Assembly: GCF_011682175.1 (NCBI RefSeq)
Contig: NZ_WHJG01000033.1
Span: forward strand, 27,661 to 91,660
Length of the DNA: 64,000 nucleotides
Origin: Massilia frigida
GTDB lineage: Bacteria > Pseudomonadota > Gammaproteobacteria > Burkholderiales > Burkholderiaceae_D
Direction: 5' to 3'
The translations under genes were made by a program, and so were the position numbers. The notes under the pieces are model-generated. The model searched no databases, was not told the origin of the DNA, and saw only the letters and a list, made by a program, of their open reading frames with translations. Below, one piece after another: positions 8,807-18,894 of this stretch; positions within the stretch are counted from its first letter, which is position 1, and each line of letters starts with the position of its first letter.

Positions 8807-10207
8807 TCAGGCGCGCGCCGCGGGCGCCAGCGGCGCGGCAAAATGCTGCGCCAGGGTTTGATGTAAACCATCCTCCACCGCGCACTCCACCTGGCGCGCC
8901 AGCGCGCTGCCGTCGAGCGTCATCGGCGAGTTCTTGTCGAGCTCGGTATCCTTGTCGAGGTCGATGGCCACGGCCGCATCGATCGCGGTCCGTCCGAACA
9001 CGAACAGGCGGTACACATCGGCCAGCCGCAGCTTGTCGACATTGACCAGCAAGACCCAGTTCTCGGCGCTTTCGATGGCGCGCTTGCCCCAGCGTGAACG
9101 GGTGGTCACGTTCGCCTGCACCCGCCCGACCCAGCCCACCGCCAGCATCTGTTCGAGCAAGGTGGTCATTTCATCGTAGCCGATGCGCGTATGCGCGCGG
9201 ATCGCGGCGGAAGACACCAGCGCCGTATCGCTCACCTGGGCGCGGCCGTGCAGCACCTTGAGGATGGCCATGGCGTCGACGAAGGCGCCGCCCGGCACCG
9301 GCTCATACCACCAGCGTTCGTACTTGACGATCGGCAGCGCGGCGGTCAGCAAGGCGCCGACCAGGGTGATCATCCACGACACGTAAATCCACAGCAGGAA
9401 CAGCGGCAGCGCCGCCAGCGCGCCGTAAATGATGGCGTAGGTCGGAAAGCGGCTGACGAACATGGCGAACAGGCGCTTGGCGAGCTCGAAGGCGACCGCC
9501 GCCACCAGCCCGCCCCAGACCGCATCGCGCCAGTCGACGAAGCGGTTCGGCACCGTCATGTACAGCAGCGTGTAGGCACCGGTGGTCAGCCCGACCGAGG
9601 CCGCCGTGTAGAACAGGGTACTCAGGAATGGCAGGTTGCTGGCCAGCGCGCTGGTGGCCATGAACAGTTGCGAGGTGGCCGTCAGCGACAACCCGAACAG
9701 CAGCGGGCCGAGCGTGACCAGGGCCCAGTAAATGGTCACGCGCTGGCCGATCGGACGCACTTCGCGCACGCGCCATATCTGGTTGAAGGCGCGCTCGATC
9801 ATGTTCATCATCGCCGCCGAGGTCAACACCAGCGCCACCGCGCCGACCGCCGACAGGCTCTTGGCCTTGCTGGCGAACTGGGTCAGGTTGCCGGTGATGG
9901 TGTTGGCGATGGCCTTGGGCATCAGGGTCTGGACGAAATACGCTTCCAGTGCCACTCGGAAATTGCTAAACACGGGAAAGGTCGTGAAAATGGCCAGCAC
10001 GATGGTCAGCAGCGGCACCAGTGCGAGCGTGGTGGTGAACGTGAGGCTGCCTGCCACCTGCGGCAATTTCTCTTCGTTGAGGCGGCGCCGGGCGAAGCGC
10101 AGCAAGTCGCGCGCTTCGCTCCAGGTCAGGCCACGCACCATATCGACGCTGCTATTGATCATTTCGCTGGTGGATCGGGAAATCGAATGGACGGTTTTTG
10201 AAAGCAT
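8807..10207 (-). CDS. YihY family inner-membrane protein
   Basis: 466 residues from the ATG at 10207. The frame runs on to 10294, but that would overlap the divergent wrbA start. It belongs to the YihY/UPF0761 family, once mislabelled RNase BN. Signs are the LPQVAGSLTFTTTLALVPLL segment, the FNQIWRVRE motif and about six transmembrane helices in residues 40-310. The soluble C-terminal part (about 310-466) is longer than in the short family members and contains winged-helix-like sequence. The function is unknown. It is divergently arranged with wrbA across 73 bp. Confidence 0.88.
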   Translation of the reverse strand: MLSKTVHSISRSTSEMINSSVDMVRGLTWSEARDLLRFARRRLNEEKLPQVAGSLTFTTTLALVPLLTIVLAIFTTFPVFSNFRVALEAYFVQTLMPKAIANTITGNLTQFASKAKSLSAVGAVALVLTSAAMMNMIERAFNQIWRVREVRPIGQRVTIYWALVTLGPLLFGLSLTATSQLFMATSALASNLPFLSTLFYTAASVGLTTGAYTLLYMTVPNRFVDWRDAVWGGLVAAVAFELAKRLFAMFVSRFPTYAIIYGALAALPLFLLWIYVSWMITLVGALLTAALPIVKYERWWYEPVPGGAFVDAMAILKVLHGRAQVSDTALVSSAAIRAHTRIGYDEMTTLLEQMLAVGWVGRVQANVTTRSRWGKRAIESAENWVLLVNVDKLRLADVYRLFVFGRTAIDAAVAIDLDKDTELDKNSPMTLDGSALARQVECAVEDGLHQTLAQHFAAPLAPAARA

Positions 10208-10226
10208 GTATCGTGAAAACGCGTGA

Positions 10227-10891
<665 letters not shown>

Positions 10892-10892
<1 letters not shown>

Positions 10893-11296
10893 TGCAAGCG
10901 CCCAAGTACTTTCACATCGGCGCCATCGCCAGCCTGGCGGTGCTGATCGCCTGGCTGCTGGCCTGGGAAATCGTGGTCGCGCCCCTGCGCCCCGGCAGCT
11001 GGATCCTGGCGCTCAAGGCCCTGCCCCTGCTGATTCCCCTGGGCGGCGTGATCAAGCGCGATATTTACACCTTGCAATGGTCGTCGATGGTGATTTTGCT
11101 GTACTTCACCGAAGGCGTGGTGCGCGCCTGGAGCGACAAGCTGCCGGAATCGCGCATGATGGCGCTCGGCGAAATCGTGCTCGTGTTCGTCTATTTCGCC
11201 TGCGCGCTGCTGTACCTGCGCCCCTATAAAAAGGCCGCGAAAAAGATGGCCAAGGAATTGCTGGAGAAGGTGAACTGCACCAAATCGACGAAGTGA
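10892..11296 (+). CDS. DUF2069 membrane protein
   Basis: 134 residues with three to four hydrophobic helices (about 8-28, 34-52, 58-75, 88-108) and a basic C-terminus. The family pattern LLIPLGGVIKRDIYTLQWSS is present. No activity is known. It overlaps wrbA by one base at its start, and its stop overlaps the GTG start of the next gene (GTGA). It is therefore in the middle of a tightly coupled operon. Confidence 0.88.
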
Positions 11297-12726
11297 ACTC
11301 CTTGAACAGTACAGCGCCGGGCAACGGCTTCCTGCAGCGCTGCCGCGCCATCGCCGGCCCGGCCCACGTGCTCACCAGCGAGGCCGACATGGCGCCCTTC
11401 CTGACCGACTGGCGCGGCCGCTTCACCGGGCGCGCGCTGGCGGTGCTGCGTCCGGCCGACCCGGGCCAGGTGGCGCAACTGGTGCACGCCTGCGCCGCGC
11501 ACCGCGTGCCGCTGGTGCCGCAGGGCGGCAAGACCGGCCTGGTGCTGGGCAGCGTGCCCGACGCCAGCGGCAGCGCGGTGGTGCTCTCGCTGGCGCGCCT
11601 GAACCGGGTGCGCGCGCTCGACCCGGTCAACCGCACCATCACGGTCGACGCCGGCTGCATCCTGCAAACCATCCAGGAAGCGGCCGCCGCCGCCGGTTGC
11701 CTGTTTCCCCTGTCGCTGGCGGCCGAAGGCAGTTGCAGTATCGGCGGCAACCTGTCGACCAATGCCGGCGGCACCGCCGTGCTACGCTATGGCAACACCC
11801 GCGAACTGTGCCTGGGCCTGGAAGTGGTCACCGCCCAGGGCGAACTCTGGAACGGCCTGCGCGCCCTGCGCAAGGACAATACCGGCTACGACCTGCGCGA
11901 CCTGTTCATCGGCGCCGAAGGTACCCTGGGCGTGATCACCGGCGCCGTGCTGCGCCTGTTCCCGCAACCGAAGGCCTCGATCACGGCGCTGGTCGCGATT
12001 GCCGCGCCGCGCCAGGCGCTCGACCTGTTGAGCCTGGCCCAGGACCGCTGCGGCGCCAGCCTGACCGGCTTCGAGCTGATGTCCGACTTTTGCCTGCGCC
12101 TGGTCGCCACCCATTTCCCCAGCCTGGCGCAGCCGTTCGTGACGCGCCACGCCCAGTACGTGCTGCTGGAACTGTCGAGCAGCGAGTCGGAACAGCATGC
12201 CGTTGGCCTGCTGGAAGACACCATTGCCGACGCCATCGCCCAGGACATCGCCGACGACGCCGTGGTCGCCACCTCGGTGGCCCAGTCGCTGGCCCTGTGG
12301 CAACTGCGCGAACACATTCCGCTGGCGCAGGCGGCGGCCGGCAAGAACATCAAGCACGACATCGCCCTGCCGGTGTCCTGCATTGCCGACTTCATCGACA
12401 GCACCGACGCCAAAGTGCTGGCGGCCTATCCCGGCTGCCAGCTGGTCTGCTTCGGCCATGTGGGCGACGGCAACCTGCACTACAACGTGGCGCCGCCGCC
12501 GGGCACCCCGCACGAGGATTTCCTGGCGCATCAGGACGCGCTCAACCGCATCGTGCACGACAGCGTGGCGGCGTACGCCGGCTCGATGTCGGCCGAGCAT
12601 GGCATTGGCGCCCTCAAACGAGACGAACTCAAGCGATATAAATCGGATGTGGAACTGAACATGATGCGTGCCATCAAAGCGGCGCTCGACCCGCTGGGCA
12701 TTATGAACCCTGGAAAAATCCTGTGA
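11293..12726 (+). CDS. FAD-binding oxidoreductase, D-lactate/2-hydroxyglutarate dehydrogenase type
   Basis: 477 residues from the GTG overlapping the previous stop; a TTG three codons later is an alternative. The N-terminal FAD-binding domain (PCMH type, about residues 40-220) has PQGGKTGLVLGSVPD and GGNLSTNAGGTAVLRYGNTR. The C-terminal FAD-oxidase domain (about 230-475) ends in the metal-site sequences FGHVGDGNLHYN and AEHGIGALKR. These enzymes oxidise D-2-hydroxy acids (D-lactate, D-2-hydroxyglutarate, glycolate); the exact substrate cannot be told from sequence. The DUF4124 gene follows 17 bp after its stop. Confidence 0.92.
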   Translation: MNSLNSTAPGNGFLQRCRAIAGPAHVLTSEADMAPFLTDWRGRFTGRALAVLRPADPGQVAQLVHACAAHRVPLVPQGGKTGLVLGSVPDASGSAVVLSLARLNRVRALDPVNRTITVDAGCILQTIQEAAAAAGCLFPLSLAAEGSCSIGGNLSTNAGGTAVLRYGNTRELCLGLEVVTAQGELWNGLRALRKDNTGYDLRDLFIGAEGTLGVITGAVLRLFPQPKASITALVAIAAPRQALDLLSLAQDRCGASLTGFELMSDFCLRLVATHFPSLAQPFVTRHAQYVLLELSSSESEQHAVGLLEDTIADAIAQDIADDAVVATSVAQSLALWQLREHIPLAQAAAGKNIKHDIALPVSCIADFIDSTDAKVLAAYPGCQLVCFGHVGDGNLHYNVAPPPGTPHEDFLAHQDALNRIVHDSVAAYAGSMSAEHGIGALKRDELKRYKSDVELNMMRAIKAALDPLGIMNPGKIL

Positions 12727-12743
12727 ATCCGGAGCGAGCAATC

Positions 12744-13190
12744 ATGCTACATCCCCTGCACATCCTGGCGCTGTGCGCCCTGGGCGGCGCCGCGCATGCC
12801 GGCCCCATCTATAAATGCAGCACTGGCGGCAAGGTCATCTACGCCGACCAGCCCTGCGCCAGCGGCAACAGCACCCAGCTCGACGCGGCGCCCGCGCCCG
12901 ATCCAAACGCGGCCCGCGAAGCGCAGCGCCAGAAGGACTTGCTGGCCCGCTTGCAAAAAGAACGCGCCACGCGCGATGCCAGGCAGGCGCAGGCGGCCCG
13001 CGCCGACGCCCGCGCCAACCGGGCCGCCGCCGCGCGGCAAGCGACGTGCGCCAGCGCGCAGCAGCAACAGTCGAAGGAACAACAGCGGCTGGCCGCCGAA
13101 GCCGCCAAGGCCGGCGGCATGGGCAAAGCCGAGCGCGACCAGCGCGCACTGAACACGGCCCGGGCGCGCGACGCCGCGTGCCGTCAATGA
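12744..13190 (+). CDS. DUF4124 domain protein
   Basis: 148 residues. The ATG at 12744 is chosen because it has a GGAGCGAG ribosome site and gives a signal peptide (about 1-18, ending AHA). A GTG at 12723 overlapping the previous stop is also in frame. The DUF4124 motif IYKCSTGGKVIYADQPC follows at once. The rest (about 50-148) is Ala/Arg/Gln-rich and predicted to be a helical coiled coil. It is a periplasmic protein of unknown role. Its stop overlaps the ATG of the permease gene (ATGA). Confidence 0.88.
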   Translation: MLHPLHILALCALGGAAHAGPIYKCSTGGKVIYADQPCASGNSTQLDAAPAPDPNAAREAQRQKDLLARLQKERATRDARQAQAARADARANRAAAARQATCASAQQQQSKEQQRLAAEAAKAGGMGKAERDQRALNTARARDAACRQ

Positions 13191-15727
13191 AGACCCTGTC
13201 ACGCTGGCTGCTGCTGGGCGAGTGGCGCGCGCACCCGGTGCGGGCCCTGCTGGCGGTGGCGGCGATCGCGGTCGGCGTGGCCATGGGGTTTGCCATCCAC
13301 CTGATCAACGCCTCCGCCTTCAACGAATTCTCGGCGGCCGTCAAGAGCCTGTCGGGCCAGGCCGACATCCAGGTATCGGCACGTGAAAGCGGTTTCGACG
13401 AAACGATTTATCCGCGCCTGGCCGGGCACCCTTCGGTGGCGGTGGCCTCGCCCGTACTGACCCTGAACGCCGGCGTGCCCGGCGCCCAGGGCAATCTCAA
13501 GATCATCGGCCTGGACGCCTTTCGCGCCGGTTTCGTTTCGCCCGGCCTGCTCGGCGCCACCGATGGCGAGAACATGGCCGACGTGCTGGCCGACGACGCC
13601 GTGTTCCTGTCGCCGGCGGCCATGAGCTGGCTCAAGACGCAGCGCGGCGGCAGCGTGCAGCTGCGTTCGGGCACGCGCGACTTCACCCTGCGCGTGGCCG
13701 GCGGCCTGCAACAGGCGCGCCCCGGCCAGCGCATCGGCGTGATGGACATCGGCGCGGCCCAGTGGCGCTTCGACAAGGTCGGCACGCTTTCCCGCATCGA
13801 CCTGCGCCTGCGCGACGGCATCGACCGCGACAGCTTCGAGCGCGCGCTGGCGCGCGAACTCGAACGCGATTTCCCCGGCCGTTTCAATGTCGGCCAGCCC
13901 AACGACGAAGACACCGAAAGCCGCAACCAGGGCATGAGCCGCGCCTACCGCGTCAACCTCACGGTACTGGCCCTGGTGGCCCTGTTCACCGGCGCCTTCC
14001 TGGTGTTTTCGACCCAGGCACTGTCCGTGATCCGGCGCCGCAGCCAGTTCGCGCTGCTGCGCGTGCTTGGCGTCGAACGCGGCCAGCTGCTGCGCCAGGT
14101 GATGCTCGAAGGCGCCAGCCTGGGTCTCATCGGCGCGCTGGCCGGCATCGGTGCCGGCTACGCGCTGGCCGCCACCGCCCTGCACTTTTTTGGCGGCGAC
14201 CTGGGCGCCGGCTACTTTACCGGGGCGCGTCCGGCGGTGCAGTTCACCCCCGTGGCAGCCGTGGTTTTCTTTGCCCTGGGCCTGGGCGTCGCCCTGCTCG
14301 GCTGCATGGCGCCCGCCTTCGAAGCCTCGCGCGCGGCGCCCGCCGTGGCCCTCAAATCGGGTACCGACGAAGTCGCGCTGGCGCGCCTGGCGCGCATCTG
14401 GCCATCGGTGCTGTGCATCGTGCTGGCTGGCGCCATGGCGTTCGCGCCGCCCGTGTTCGAGCTGCCCCTGTTCGGTTACGCCGCCATCGGCCTGCTGCTG
14501 ATCGGCGGCATCGGCCTGATGCCGCGCCTGGCCGCCTCCCTTTTCGGCCTGGTCAACCGCGTGGCGATGCGCCGCAATGTGCGCCATCCGGTGCTGGCCC
14601 TGACCATGGCGCGCCTGGCCAACGCCTCCGGCCAGGCCGCCATCGCCCTGGGCGGCGTGCTATCGAGCTTCAGCCTGATGGTGGCGATGGCGATCATGGT
14701 CTCCAGCTTTCGCGTCTCGCTCGACGACTGGCTGGTGCAGCTGCTGCCGGCCGACCTGTATGTGCGCATTGCCAGCGGCGGTAGCGCCGGCGGCCTGGGT
14801 CCGCCCGAACAGGCCGCGCTGCGCGCGCTGCCGGGCGCCGCGCGCGTCGATTTCCTGCGTTCGCGCCAGGTGTCGCTCGACCCGGCCCGGCCCGACGTGC
14901 TGCTCATGGCGCGCACCATCGACGCTGCCGACCCGTCGCGCACGATCCTGATCCGTGGCGCGACGGTCCCGGTGCCCGACGGCGCGGTGCCGGTGTGGGT
15001 GTCCGAAGCGATGGTCGACCTGTATGGCGTCAAGGCCGGCGGCGTGCTGCGCATGCCCCTTGCCGGCCGCCTGCGCGACTTTTTCGTGGCCGGCGTGTGG
15101 CGCGACTACGCCACCCAGGCCGGCTCGGTGCAGATGCGCCTGTCCGACTACCGCGCCCTGACCGGCGACATGCACGTCAACGATGCCGCGATGTGGGTCG
15201 CCAAAGGCGCCACGGCCGACCGGCTGGAACAGCAGATCCGCGCCCTGCCCTTCGGGCGCACCCTCGATTTCGCCAAGCCGGGCGATATCCGCGCGCTCAG
15301 CATGACCATTTTCGACCGCAGCTTCGCCGTCACCTACGTGCTCGAAGCGATCGCCATCGCCATCGGCCTGGCCGGCGTGGCCGCCACCTTCTCGGCCCAG
15401 ACCTTGGCGCGCGCCAAGGAATTCGGCATGCTGCGCCACGTGGGCGTCACGCGCGGGCAGGTGCTGCGCATCCTGGCGCTGGAAGGCGGGGCGCTGACCG
15501 CGCTGGGCGTGGCCTGCGGCTTCGGTCTTGGCTTCATCATCAGCACGATCCTGGTCTACGTGGTCAACCCGCAATCGTTCCACTGGTCGATGCAGCTGCA
15601 TGTGCCGTGGACGCTGGTGGGCAGCGTGGCTGCCGTGCTGCTGGTGGCGTCGGTCGCAACCGCGCTGGTGTCGGGGCGCTTCGCCCTGTCGGGCGGACCT
15701 ATTCGAGCAGTCAGGGAGGACTGGTGA
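13187..15727 (+). CDS. FtsX-family ABC transporter permease
   Basis: 846 residues starting at the ATG that overlaps the DUF4124 stop. It has the layout of large FtsX/MacB-type permeases. There is an N-terminal helix, a periplasmic domain (about 45-260), a first FtsX block of three helices (about 265-395), two further helices, a second periplasmic domain (about 505-710) and a second FtsX block (about 715-835). Such permeases use a separate LolD-like ATPase, but none is encoded next to it. Its stop overlaps the GTG start of the AttH-like gene, a pairing commonly seen for this permease type. The partner ATPase must lie elsewhere or be shared. Confidence 0.9.
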   Translation: MKTLSRWLLLGEWRAHPVRALLAVAAIAVGVAMGFAIHLINASAFNEFSAAVKSLSGQADIQVSARESGFDETIYPRLAGHPSVAVASPVLTLNAGVPGAQGNLKIIGLDAFRAGFVSPGLLGATDGENMADVLADDAVFLSPAAMSWLKTQRGGSVQLRSGTRDFTLRVAGGLQQARPGQRIGVMDIGAAQWRFDKVGTLSRIDLRLRDGIDRDSFERALARELERDFPGRFNVGQPNDEDTESRNQGMSRAYRVNLTVLALVALFTGAFLVFSTQALSVIRRRSQFALLRVLGVERGQLLRQVMLEGASLGLIGALAGIGAGYALAATALHFFGGDLGAGYFTGARPAVQFTPVAAVVFFALGLGVALLGCMAPAFEASRAAPAVALKSGTDEVALARLARIWPSVLCIVLAGAMAFAPPVFELPLFGYAAIGLLLIGGIGLMPRLAASLFGLVNRVAMRRNVRHPVLALTMARLANASGQAAIALGGVLSSFSLMVAMAIMVSSFRVSLDDWLVQLLPADLYVRIASGGSAGGLGPPEQAALRALPGAARVDFLRSRQVSLDPARPDVLLMARTIDAADPSRTILIRGATVPVPDGAVPVWVSEAMVDLYGVKAGGVLRMPLAGRLRDFFVAGVWRDYATQAGSVQMRLSDYRALTGDMHVNDAAMWVAKGATADRLEQQIRALPFGRTLDFAKPGDIRALSMTIFDRSFAVTYVLEAIAIAIGLAGVAATFSAQTLARAKEFGMLRHVGVTRGQVLRILALEGGALTALGVACGFGLGFIISTILVYVVNPQSFHWSMQLHVPWTLVGSVAAVLLVASVATALVSGRFALSGGPIRAVREDW

Positions 15728-16794
15728 AACGATACATTTTCGCGCTGCTGCTGGCGGCGGCGCACACCTGCCAGGCGGCCCCGCCGGTGTTCGGGCTTGT
15801 CGCGCCCGGGCGCGCGCTTGCCTTCCCGGCGGACTACGGCGCCCATCCCGACTACCGCACCGAATGGTGGTACGTCACCGGCTGGCTGAAGACCGGCGAC
15901 GGCAAGCCGCTGGGGTTCCAGGTCACCTTCTTCCGCAGCGCCACCGGGCATGACCGCGCCAATCCGAGCGCGTTCGCACCCAAGCAGCTGGTGATCGGCC
16001 ACGCCGCGCTGTCCGACCCCGCGCTCGGCAAACTGGTGCACGACCAGCGCACCGTGCGCGAAGGCTTCGGCCTGGCGCACGCCAAGACCGGCACCACCGA
16101 CCTCAAACTGGACGACTGGCGCATGCTGCGCGCGGCCGACGGCAGCTACCAGGTGAGCATCGTCTCGCCGCACCTGACCCTGAACCTGACCCTGGCGCCG
16201 ACCCAGCCGGTGCTGGCGCAGGGCGAGCAAGGCTACTCGCCCAAGAGTGCGCAAGGCCGGCACGCCAGCTACTACTACAGCGAACCGCAGCTCAAGGTAC
16301 GCGGCATGGCCGCTGCCGGCGGCGGCGCCGCGCACGCGGTCGAAGGGAGCGCCTGGCTCGATCACGAATGGTCCACCGAAGCGCTGCCGCCCGACACCCA
16401 GGGCTGGGATTGGGTCGGCGCCAATCTCGCGGACGGCTCGGCGCTGATGGCTTTCCAGATCCGCAGCAAACAAGGTGGTAAACTATGGGCGCACGCGACA
16501 CTGCGCGACGCGGCCGGCAAAGTGACGCAATATGCCCCCGGCGACGTGGCATTTACGCCGCAGGCCCACTGGAAGTCGCCGCGCACGAATGCCGTCTACC
16601 CGGTGGCGACGCAAATAACGACGGGCGCCACCAACTGGCAGATCACCCCCCTGCAGCAAGACCAGGAGCTCGACTCGCGGCGCTCGACCGGCGCCGTGTA
16701 CTGGGAAGGCGCGGTCACGGTCAAGCGCGATGGGGTGCAAGCCGGCCAGGGGTACCTTGAAATGACCGGTTACGACCGCGCGATGAAACTTTAA
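15724..16794 (+). CDS. AttH/CrtC lipocalin-like secreted protein
   Basis: 356 residues from a GTG overlapping the permease stop (GTGA). The signal peptide is about residues 1-19, ending CQAA. It belongs to the AttH / carotenoid-1,2-hydratase-like lipocalin family: the N-terminal PADYGAHPDYRTEWWYVTGW motif and the central GSAWLDHEWST motif are its hallmarks. The family has two lipocalin-type barrels that bind hydrophobic molecules. The tight coupling to an FtsX permease suggests a role in handling a lipid or lipoprotein cargo in the periplasm, which is inference. Confidence 0.9.
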   Translation: MKRYIFALLLAAAHTCQAAPPVFGLVAPGRALAFPADYGAHPDYRTEWWYVTGWLKTGDGKPLGFQVTFFRSATGHDRANPSAFAPKQLVIGHAALSDPALGKLVHDQRTVREGFGLAHAKTGTTDLKLDDWRMLRAADGSYQVSIVSPHLTLNLTLAPTQPVLAQGEQGYSPKSAQGRHASYYYSEPQLKVRGMAAAGGGAAHAVEGSAWLDHEWSTEALPPDTQGWDWVGANLADGSALMAFQIRSKQGGKLWAHATLRDAAGKVTQYAPGDVAFTPQAHWKSPRTNAVYPVATQITTGATNWQITPLQQDQELDSRRSTGAVYWEGAVTVKRDGVQAGQGYLEMTGYDRAMKL

Positions 16795-16820
16795 AAAACG
16801 AACACTGAAGCACTGACACG

Positions 16821-18647
16821 ATGACCAACAGCTCCACCAGCAGCACGCAGTCCGAATCGAACCGCAAAGGCAGTCTCGCCGCATTCAAGGGCCTGTTCCC
16901 GTTCCTCCGACCCTACCGCCGCCAGTTCCTGATGGCCGGCATCGCGCTGGTGGTCGCCGCCTGCGCCACGCTGGCGATTCCGGCCGCCTTCAAGCAGATG
17001 ATCGACCTGGGCTTCGGCGCCTCGGCCGGGCCCAAAAGCATCCGCCATGTCGACGCCACCTTCCTCGCCCTGTTCGGCGTGGCATCGGTGCTGGCCGTGG
17101 CTACTGCCGCGCGCTTCTTCACCGTCTCGTGGCTGGGCGAGCGCGTCACCGCCGATATCCGCAGTGCCGTGTACCAGCACGTGGTCGAGCAAAGTCCCGA
17201 ATTTTTCGAAACCACCCAGACCGGCGAAGTCCTCTCGCGCATCACCACCGACACCACCCTGATCCAGGCGGTGGTCGGCACCAGCATCTCGATGGCGCTG
17301 CGTAACGTGCTGCTGTTCCTGGGCGGCCTGGTGATGCTGTTCGTAACCAGCGTCAAGCTCTCCGCCATCATCCTGGGACTGCTGGTGCTGGTGGTGGTGC
17401 CGATCGTGCTGTTCGGGCGGCGCGTGCGCAAGCTCTCGCGCGACTCGCAGGATCGCATCGCCGACGCCTCCGCCATGGCCGGTGAAATCCTCAACGCCAT
17501 GCCGACGGTGCAAGCCTTCACGCACGAAAAAATCGAATCGGCGCGCTTCGGCAAATCGGTCGAAGGCGCCTTCCAGACCGCGATGCGGCGCATCCGCGCG
17601 CGCGCCCTGCTCACGATGCTGGCCATCGTGCTGGTGTTCGGCACCATCGTGTTCGTGCTGTGGCTGGGCGCCCACGCCGTCCTCCAGGGCACGATGACGG
17701 GCGGCGACCTTGGCCAGTTCATTCTGTACGCCTCGATCGTGGCCGGTTCGATCGGCGCATTGTCCGAAGTGATGGGCGAAGCCCAGCGCGCCGCCGGCGC
17801 CACCGAACGCCTGCTCGAACTGCTGTCGGTACAATCCTCGATCCAGAACCCGGCCAAGCCGGTCGCCCTGCCCGCGCGCACCGCCACCGGCGCCGCGCTG
17901 GCCCTGAACGACGTCACCTTCTCGTATCCGTCGCGGCCAGAAACGGCGGCGCTCGGGCACCTGACGCTATCGATCGCGCCGGGTGAAACGGTGGCCGTGG
18001 TCGGCCCGTCGGGTGCCGGCAAGACCACCCTGTTCCAGCTGTTCCTGCGCTTTTACGACCCGCAAAGCGGCACCATCACGCTCGACGGCGTCGACATCAA
18101 GCGGCTCGACCTGCACGCCTTGCGCGACGCGATCGGCATCGTCCCCCAGGACACGGTGATCTTCTCGGCCGACGCCATGGAAAACATCCGCTACGGGCGT
18201 GCCGGCGCCACCGACGCCGAAGTGATTGCCGCCGCGCGCATGGCGGCCGCGCACGAATTCATCGAACGCCTGCCGCAGGGGTACAAATCGTTCCTGGGCG
18301 AGCGTGGGGTAAGGCTGTCGGGCGGCCAGCGTCAGCGGATCGCGATTGCACGCGCGCTGCTGAAAAACCCGCCGCTGCTGCTGCTCGACGAAGCGACCAG
18401 TGCCCTCGATGCCGAATCGGAGCGGCTGGTCCAGAGTGCGCTGGAAGCGGCGATGGTCGGGCGCACCACGGTCATCATCGCGCACCGCCTGGCGACGGTG
18501 CAGCGGGCCGACCGCATCATCGTCATGGAAGACGGGCGGATCGTCGAAACCGGCACGCACGCCTCGCTGGTGGCGCTGGGCGGCATCTACGCCAACCTCG
18601 CCGCCCTGCAGTTCCACAACATCCACATCGCCCACGAAGCCGCCTGA
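16821..18647 (+). CDS. ABC exporter (MsbA/BmrA-type half transporter)
   Basis: 608 residues, the usual size for a type IV ABC half-exporter that works as a homodimer. Six transmembrane helices lie in residues about 30-325 and the nucleotide-binding domain in about 355-600. Walker A is GPSGAGKTT (K401), the signature is LSGGQ, Walker B is LLLLDEAT and the switch His is in IIAHRLAT. The early Ser-rich tail is not conserved. Candidate cargo is lipid or a hydrophobic drug; the sequence does not decide. It lies 26 bp after the AttH-like gene and may be transcribed with it. Confidence 0.93.
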   Translation: MTNSSTSSTQSESNRKGSLAAFKGLFPFLRPYRRQFLMAGIALVVAACATLAIPAAFKQMIDLGFGASAGPKSIRHVDATFLALFGVASVLAVATAARFFTVSWLGERVTADIRSAVYQHVVEQSPEFFETTQTGEVLSRITTDTTLIQAVVGTSISMALRNVLLFLGGLVMLFVTSVKLSAIILGLLVLVVVPIVLFGRRVRKLSRDSQDRIADASAMAGEILNAMPTVQAFTHEKIESARFGKSVEGAFQTAMRRIRARALLTMLAIVLVFGTIVFVLWLGAHAVLQGTMTGGDLGQFILYASIVAGSIGALSEVMGEAQRAAGATERLLELLSVQSSIQNPAKPVALPARTATGAALALNDVTFSYPSRPETAALGHLTLSIAPGETVAVVGPSGAGKTTLFQLFLRFYDPQSGTITLDGVDIKRLDLHALRDAIGIVPQDTVIFSADAMENIRYGRAGATDAEVIAAARMAAAHEFIERLPQGYKSFLGERGVRLSGGQRQRIAIARALLKNPPLLLLDEATSALDAESERLVQSALEAAMVGRTTVIIAHRLATVQRADRIIVMEDGRIVETGTHASLVALGGIYANLAALQFHNIHIAHEAA

Positions 18648-18653
18648 CCCCCA

Positions 18654-18866
18654 AACCGGGGTCTGACCTCTGATTCGAAACTTTTCCTAACCGGGGTCTG
18701 ACCTCTGACTCAAAACTTTTTACCGACGCAATACTCTGACGGAGAAAAGCGACCAAACACGGGGTTTGAACGCAATGCGAGGACTGAACAGTATTAAAGA
18801 ACATCTTTGCAAACCGGGCCTGTTCGCGATTTTGCAAAATTTCGAGTCAGAGGTCAGACCCCGGTT
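18654..18866. repeat. MITE/REP-like element: two direct and one inverted copy of a 31-32-bp repeat
   Basis: The unit starts AACCGGGGTCTGACCTCTGA and ends in AAACTTTT. Copy 1 (18654-18685) and copy 2 (18689-18720) are direct repeats differing at two of 32 positions. Copy 3 (about 18866-18837) is inverted and nearly the same. The outer ends also share a CCCC/GGGG extension (18648-18653 and 18867-18870). The 116 bp between copies 2 and 3 hold no gene. The element sits between the ABC exporter stop and the threonine aldolase ribosome site. It looks like a small non-autonomous mobile element or REP cluster. Confidence 0.75.
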
Positions 18867-18894
18867 GGGGAATTAGTTGCCGAAGGAGTGTGTT

